This document shows, piece by piece, positions 60,125 through 64,000 of a stretch of DNA of 64,000 bases (position 1 is its first letter; every line of letters begins with the position of its first letter). Source of the stretch: Aeromicrobium wangtongii (GTDB lineage: Bacteria; Actinomycetota; Actinomycetes; Propionibacteriales; Nocardioidaceae). The notes beneath the pieces were generated by a model. The model made no database searches, was not told the origin of the DNA, and was given only the letters and a program-made list of their open reading frames with translations. The position numbers and the translations under genes were made by a program. The DNA is taken from positions 1,302,001-1,366,000 of the forward strand of contig NZ_CP102173.1 in NCBI RefSeq assembly GCF_024584515.1, in the 5' to 3' direction.

Positions 60125-60253
60125 ATGAGCACCCACACGAGGACACGACGAGTACGCCACGAGGTCGCCGACGGCGTCCGCCTCATGGCGTTCTCCTTGG
60201 GCTCCTCGATCGTGCTCGCCGTGCTGATCTCGACGGGTCTGGGCCGGCTGTGA
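60125..60253 (+). CDS. 42-residue single-pass membrane protein
   Basis: This small gene encodes [17 protein letters not shown] followed by one hydrophobic segment ([20 protein letters not shown], with the core at about 21-39). It has an ACGAGGAG ribosome site before the ATG and overlaps the rsmH GTG by four bases, which is good evidence that it is translated. It lies between mraZ and rsmH where most clusters have no gene. A role in division or in translation coupling of rsmH is possible; the family is not known to me. Confidence 0.7.
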   Translation: MSTHTRTRRVRHEVADGVRLMAFSLGSSIVLAVLISTGLGRL

Positions 60254-61197
60254 GCGACGCGAGTCACGTCCCGGTCCTGCTGGACCGCGTGCTCGACCTG
60301 CTGGCCCCCGCGCTCGACGTCGAGCGGCCCGTCGTCGTCGATGCGACGCTCGGGCTGGGCGGCCACACCGAGGCGATGCTCCAGCGCTTCGAGCACCTGC
60401 ACGTCATCGGGATCGATCGCGATCCGGAGGCCCTCGCACGGTCCAGGCAGCGGCTGGCCCCGTTCGGTGACCGGGTGACCTTCGCCCACGCGGTGTACGA
60501 CCAGATCGTCGACGTCGTCCACGAGGCCGGCTTCAGCAGCGTCTCCGGCGTGCTGTTCGACCTCGGCGTCTCCTCGATGCAGCTCGACCTGGCCGACCGT
60601 GGCTTCGCCTACGCCCAGGACGCGCCGCTGGACATGAGGATGAACAACGAGGACGAGCTGACCGCCGCCGACATCCTCAACACCTACAGCTCGCGGGACC
60701 TGGCGCGGGTGCTGCGCGAGTACGGCGAGGAGAAGTTCGCCAAGCGGATCGCCGACGCCGTCGTGGCCGAGCGCGCCAGGGAGCCGTTCACCAACAGCGC
60801 CCGGCTCGTGGACCTGATCCGCGACAGCATCCCGCAGGCGGCCCGCCGCACGGGTGGCAACCCGGCCAAGCGGACGTTCCAAGCGCTGCGCATCGAGGTC
60901 AACGACGAGCTCGGCGTCTACCGCCGGGCCCTGCCGGCCTCGCTGGAGGTGCTGGCGCCCGGCGGCCGTGTCGTCGTGCTGTCGTACCACTCGCTGGAGG
61001 ATCGGATCACGAAGCGCGCGTTCGCCGAGGTGACCACGACCGACGTTCCCCGGGACATGCCCTTCGTCCCCGCCGGGCACGAGGCGAAGTTCCGGCTCGT
61101 CACCCGCGGCGCCGAGATGGCGACCGAGAGCGAGATCGAGGAGAACTCCCGCGCCCGATCGGTCCGCCTGCGCGTCGTCGAGAGGAACGAAGCATGA
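60250..61197 (+). CDS. rsmH: 16S rRNA (cytosine-N4)-methyltransferase RsmH
   Basis: This 315-residue enzyme (MraW) methylates C1402 of 16S rRNA. It has [28 protein letters not shown] with the SAM motif, [23 protein letters not shown] and the [14 protein letters not shown] segment. The GTG overlaps the small membrane gene, and the end overlaps ftsL by four bases. Its place in the dcw cluster is universal. Confidence 0.96.
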   Translation: MSDASHVPVLLDRVLDLLAPALDVERPVVVDATLGLGGHTEAMLQRFEHLHVIGIDRDPEALARSRQRLAPFGDRVTFAHAVYDQIVDVVHEAGFSSVSGVLFDLGVSSMQLDLADRGFAYAQDAPLDMRMNNEDELTAADILNTYSSRDLARVLREYGEEKFAKRIADAVVAERAREPFTNSARLVDLIRDSIPQAARRTGGNPAKRTFQALRIEVNDELGVYRRALPASLEVLAPGGRVVVLSYHSLEDRITKRAFAEVTTTDVPRDMPFVPAGHEAKFRLVTRGAEMATESEIEENSRARSVRLRVVERNEA

Positions 61198-61619
61198 GCT
61201 CGATGGTTGCCCGGGCGCTGGCGCCCGCACCTCGCCGGCTCGAGGAGGCGAAGGCCGCCGGGCTCCGGCTGGTCCGCCCCGTGCGCAGCCGCGCCCGCCG
61301 GGCCCCGTTCGTCGTGGTGGTCATGACGGTCCTGGCCATCGGGCTGGTCGGCCTGATCATCATGAGCACGATCCTGCAGGCGCAGTCCTTCGAGGCCGCC
61401 AAGCTCGACCGTCAGGCGGCGAGCCTGCAGACCAAGCAGCAGGCCATCGCGCGCGACGTCGAGCGGTTGCAGAGCCCGGGCAACGTCGCCGGCCGCGCGC
61501 TCGCGCTCGGCATGGTGCCCAATGCCAACCCCGCCTTCCTGCGCCTGTCCGACGGCCGGGTGCTCGGTGAGCCCGAGCCGGCCGAGCCCGGTCACAACCT
61601 CGGGAGCGTGACCCGGTGA
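61194..61619 (+). CDS. ftsL: FtsL-like septum protein
   Basis: This 141-residue bitopic protein has a basic cytoplasmic start ([14 protein letters not shown]), one membrane helix at about 38-60 and a coiled-coil segment ([19 protein letters not shown]) in the periplasm-equivalent space. Size, topology and position between rsmH and ftsI identify it as FtsL. It joins FtsQ and FtsB to activate FtsWI. Both ends overlap their neighbours by four bases. Confidence 0.88.
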   Translation: MSSMVARALAPAPRRLEEAKAAGLRLVRPVRSRARRAPFVVVVMTVLAIGLVGLIIMSTILQAQSFEAAKLDRQAASLQTKQQAIARDVERLQSPGNVAGRALALGMVPNANPAFLRLSDGRVLGEPEPAEPGHNLGSVTR

Positions 61620-63364
61620 GCCCGCGGCACCTGACGCGTCGCCGTCTGCACTGGTGCACGGTGGTGGTGCTCGTCATCTTCACGCTGTTCGGCGCCCGGC
61701 TCTTCCAGATCCAGGGAATCGACGCCAGCGCCTACGCCGCGATGTCGGTCCAGGCCGGCACCGCGACCCGGATCGACCCCGCACCGCGGGGCGCGATCCT
61801 GGACCGCAACGGCCAGAACCTGGCCACCAGCGTCGACGGCGTCACGATCACGGCCGATCCGAGCATGACGGCCCCGCACGCCCCGCAGATCGCGCGGATC
61901 CTGCGTGAGGAGCTGGGTGACTCGATCGACTACTTCGACACGATCGACAAGCTGCGCACGCCGAAGTCCCGTTTCGTCTACCTCGTCCGCGATCTCCCGA
62001 AGTGGACCGCCGACAAGGCGATCGACGCGATCGACAAGGCGGAGCTGACCGGCGTCTTCACCGAGAAGGGCACCCTGCGCAGCTACCCGGGCGGCAGGCT
62101 CGCGGCCAACCTCCTCGGCTACGTCAACGGCGCCGGCAAGGGTGTCGCGGGCCTGGAGCAGCAGTACGACAAGATCCTCACCGGCAAGGACGGCTCGAGC
62201 ACCTACGAGGTGTCACCGACGGGCCAGCGCATCCCGATGGCCGACAGCACGGTGACCAAGATGGTCCCCGGCAAGGACGTCAAGACCACGATCGACCGCG
62301 ATCTGCAGTGGTTCTCCGACCAGCGCCTGGTCAAGGCGGTCCGTGACTCCAGCTCCGACTGGGGGCTCGCGATCACGATGGACGTCAAGACCTGCCAGAT
62401 CGTGCAGATGTCGCAGGCTCCCACCTTCGACGCCGACACGCGCACCGGCATGACCGACTCCAACACCGTCTCGCGCGCCGTGCAGACCGTGTACGAGCCC
62501 GGCAGCGTCATGAAGACCGTGACGATGGCCGCGCTCGCCGACCAGGGCAAGGTCACCGCCGACACCCCGATCGTGGTGCCCTCCAAGATGGTCATCGACA
62601 AGTACCCGATCGGTGACTACTGGGAGCACGGGACGCTCAAGCTCACGGCCGCCGGCGTCATCGCCCTGTCGTCCAACCTCGGCACGATCGTCGCGGCCCG
62701 GCAGATGAGCAACGAGACGATGTACGACTACTTCCGCAAGTTCGGCTTCGGCCAGGAGTCCGGGGTGAAGCTGCCGGGAGAGTCCAAGGGCATCCTGAGC
62801 AACGGCAAGGACTGGACCAAGGCCAATCACGCGACCATCTCCTTCGGTCAGGGCATCTCGGTCACGGCGATGCAGATGATGCGGGCGGTCGGGGCGATCG
62901 CCAACGCCGGCAAGATGTGCGAGCCGGCCGTCGTCGCCAGCACCCGCGACGCGGACGGTGAGGAGACGCCGGTCGGCTCCGCAGCGAGCCACCGCGTCGT
63001 CTCCAAGGACGCCGCCGCGACGGTCACCCGGATGATGGAGGCCGTCACGGCCGAGGACGGCACCGCGCCCGCGGCGGCCATCAAGGGATACCGCGTGGCC
63101 GGCAAGACCGGCACCGCGTGGCGCGTCGACCCCGCGACGGGCCGCTACATCCGCGGCCAGAACACGGTGTCGTTCATGGGCTTCGCCCCGGCCGACAACC
63201 CGCGCTTCCTGACCTACATCGTGCTCGACAAGCCGTACAGCAACGCGGGTGGCGGCTCGACCGCCGCGCCGGTCTTCCACGACATCATGTCGATGGCCCT
63301 GGAGCGCTTCGGCGTCGCGCCCAGCGGCTCGAAGAGCCCCAAGGTCGAGCAGACCTGGGAGTAG
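61616..63364 (+). CDS. ftsI: Penicillin-binding protein, FtsI/PbpB type
   Basis: This 582-residue class B PBP has a membrane anchor at about residues 12-30 and a pedestal domain. Its transpeptidase domain has Ser297-Val-Met-Lys300 (EPGSVMK), Ser352-Ser-Asn354 and Lys497-Thr-Gly499 (KTGTAWR). It cross-links septal peptidoglycan and is a beta-lactam target. It lacks the PASTA repeats seen in some Gram-positive PBPs. The GTG start overlaps ftsL. Confidence 0.96.
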   Translation: MSPRHLTRRRLHWCTVVVLVIFTLFGARLFQIQGIDASAYAAMSVQAGTATRIDPAPRGAILDRNGQNLATSVDGVTITADPSMTAPHAPQIARILREELGDSIDYFDTIDKLRTPKSRFVYLVRDLPKWTADKAIDAIDKAELTGVFTEKGTLRSYPGGRLAANLLGYVNGAGKGVAGLEQQYDKILTGKDGSSTYEVSPTGQRIPMADSTVTKMVPGKDVKTTIDRDLQWFSDQRLVKAVRDSSSDWGLAITMDVKTCQIVQMSQAPTFDADTRTGMTDSNTVSRAVQTVYEPGSVMKTVTMAALADQGKVTADTPIVVPSKMVIDKYPIGDYWEHGTLKLTAAGVIALSSNLGTIVAARQMSNETMYDYFRKFGFGQESGVKLPGESKGILSNGKDWTKANHATISFGQGISVTAMQMMRAVGAIANAGKMCEPAVVASTRDADGEETPVGSAASHRVVSKDAAATVTRMMEAVTAEDGTAPAAAIKGYRVAGKTGTAWRVDPATGRYIRGQNTVSFMGFAPADNPRFLTYIVLDKPYSNAGGGSTAAPVFHDIMSMALERFGVAPSGSKSPKVEQTWE

Positions 63365-63382
63365 GCGGCACATGGCGATCGG

Positions 63383-63388
63383 TAGGGT
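63383..63388 (+). promoter_or_regulatory. Leaderless -10 (TAGGGT) of murE
   Basis: TAGGGT is six bases before the GTG at 63395, in a 30-base gap after ftsI. This gives murE its own promoter inside the dcw cluster. Confidence 0.5.
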
Positions 63389-63394
63389 TGCTGG

Positions 63395-64000
63395 GTGACG
63401 CAAGAGATGCGGGTTCGACCTTCCCAGACTCCCCGTTGGGGGCTCGCCGAGCTGGCGGCCGAGGTGGGTGCCACGGCATCCGGCGAGGCGGTCGTCACGG
63501 GCATCGCGCTGAACACGGCGCACGTCCAGCCCGGTGACCTGTACGCGGCGCTGCCCGGCGCCCGGGCACACGGGGCGACCTATGTCGGCCAGGCCGTCGA
63601 GCGTGGCGCGGTGGCGGTCCTGACCGACCGCGACGGTGCGGAGCTGGTCGCGGGGGTCCTGCCCACGATCGTCGTGGATCAGCCGCGTCGGAAGATCGCT
63701 GGGCTGAGTGCCGCGTTCTACGGGCATCCCGCCGAGTCGTTCACGACCGTCGGCATCACCGGCACCCAGGGCAAGACGACCACGACGTACCTGGCCGAGG
63801 CCGCCCTGGGAGACCGGGTCTCGGCCGTCGTCGGGACGATCGGCACGCGCATCGGGCGCGTCCCTGCTGCGTCGACCCTGACGACGCCCGAGGCACCCCA
63901 GCTGCAGGCCCTGTTCGCGGTGATGCGCGAGGAGGGCGTGGAGGTCTGCGCGATGGAGGTCTCCAGCCACGCGCTCGTCCAGGGCCGGGTCGACGGCTTC
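63395..64000 (+). CDS. murE: UDP-MurNAc-tripeptide ligase MurE, cut by the window edge
   Basis: From the GTG at 63395 the frame is open to the right edge, giving the first 202 residues. Visible are TGIALNTAHVQPGDLYAALP (the substrate-binding start), the P-loop GITGTQGKTTTTYL and EVSSHALVQGRVDGF, all MurE-specific. The usual GTNGKTTT has Gln for Asn here. MurE adds the third amino acid of the stem peptide; whether it uses diaminopimelate (LL or meso) or lysine depends on a motif beyond the window. Confidence 0.94.
   Translation, partial: MTQEMRVRPSQTPRWGLAELAAEVGATASGEAVVTGIALNTAHVQPGDLYAALPGARAHGATYVGQAVERGAVAVLTDRDGAELVAGVLPTIVVDQPRRKIAGLSAAFYGHPAESFTTVGITGTQGKTTTTYLAEAALGDRVSAVVGTIGTRIGRVPAASTLTTPEAPQLQALFAVMREEGVEVCAMEVSSHALVQGRVDGF

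Overview
The window is high-GC DNA from an actinobacterium. Gene content and order point to Nocardioidaceae or a close relative: an actinobacterial bcc-aa3 respiratory chain, class II DAHP synthase, PASTA kinase, ROK glucokinases, PspA/HtpX, and many leaderless genes with GTG starts. From glnA (2.8 kb) to murE (64 kb) the backbone follows the order I remember for the Mycobacterium tuberculosis glnA1 to murE interval, with lineage-specific insertions. The exact genus cannot be fixed by eye.

Region 1 (1-2.7 kb) is the truncated end of an integrative element. It holds a tyrosine integrase, an XRE-type regulator, a divergent excisionase, a 67-residue protein and a hypothetical protein that runs off the left edge. 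A strong bidirectional terminator separates it from glnA.

Region 2 (2.8-17.2 kb) is nitrogen and lipoate metabolism: glnA with a tandem GlnR-type operator, an RDD membrane protein, a DUF4191 protein, lipA, a two-component system with an ABC-2 exporter, lipB, then a DinB-like protein, an epimerase, sucB and lpdA. LipA and LipB make and attach the lipoyl groups that the twin lipoyl domains of SucB need, and LpdA reoxidises them.

Region 3 (17.2-28.2 kb) has a serine hydrolase, pepA, gcvT, a PspA-HtpX-PspAB envelope-stress module, aspT, glycerate kinase, erpA and a PfkB-family adenosine kinase.

Region 4 (28.2-41.2 kb) is the respiratory supercomplex: ctaC-ctaD-ctaF on the plus strand and ctaE-qcrC-qcrA-qcrB on the minus strand. 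An L,D-transpeptidase lies between them. An atypical receiver protein with trpD, a stand-alone AsnC-type domain and a DEDDh/GIY-YIG nuclease follow.

Region 5 (41.2-52.7 kb) has a c-di-AMP riboswitch before an NlpC/P60 hydrolase, a HEXXH-type peptidase, a long-chain acyl-CoA synthetase, two ROK kinases in tandem, an esterase, plsC, a phosphofructokinase with the PPi-type signature, and class II aroG.

Region 6 (52.7-64 kb) has a PASTA-domain kinase, a polyprenyl synthase divergent from a methylenetetrahydrofolate reductase, an FAD oxidoreductase, a methyltransferase, a DUF3040 protein, and the start of the dcw cluster: mraZ, a 42-residue membrane protein, rsmH, ftsL, ftsI and the beginning of murE.

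A genome-wide style is visible: 27 genes carry an NANNNT -10 hexamer exactly 6 or 7 bases before the start codon, which indicates leaderless transcripts and fixes many start sites. Several divergent pairs have -10 elements that abut or overlap. No gene-free stretch exceeds 300 bases. No rRNA, tRNA or CRISPR array was found.
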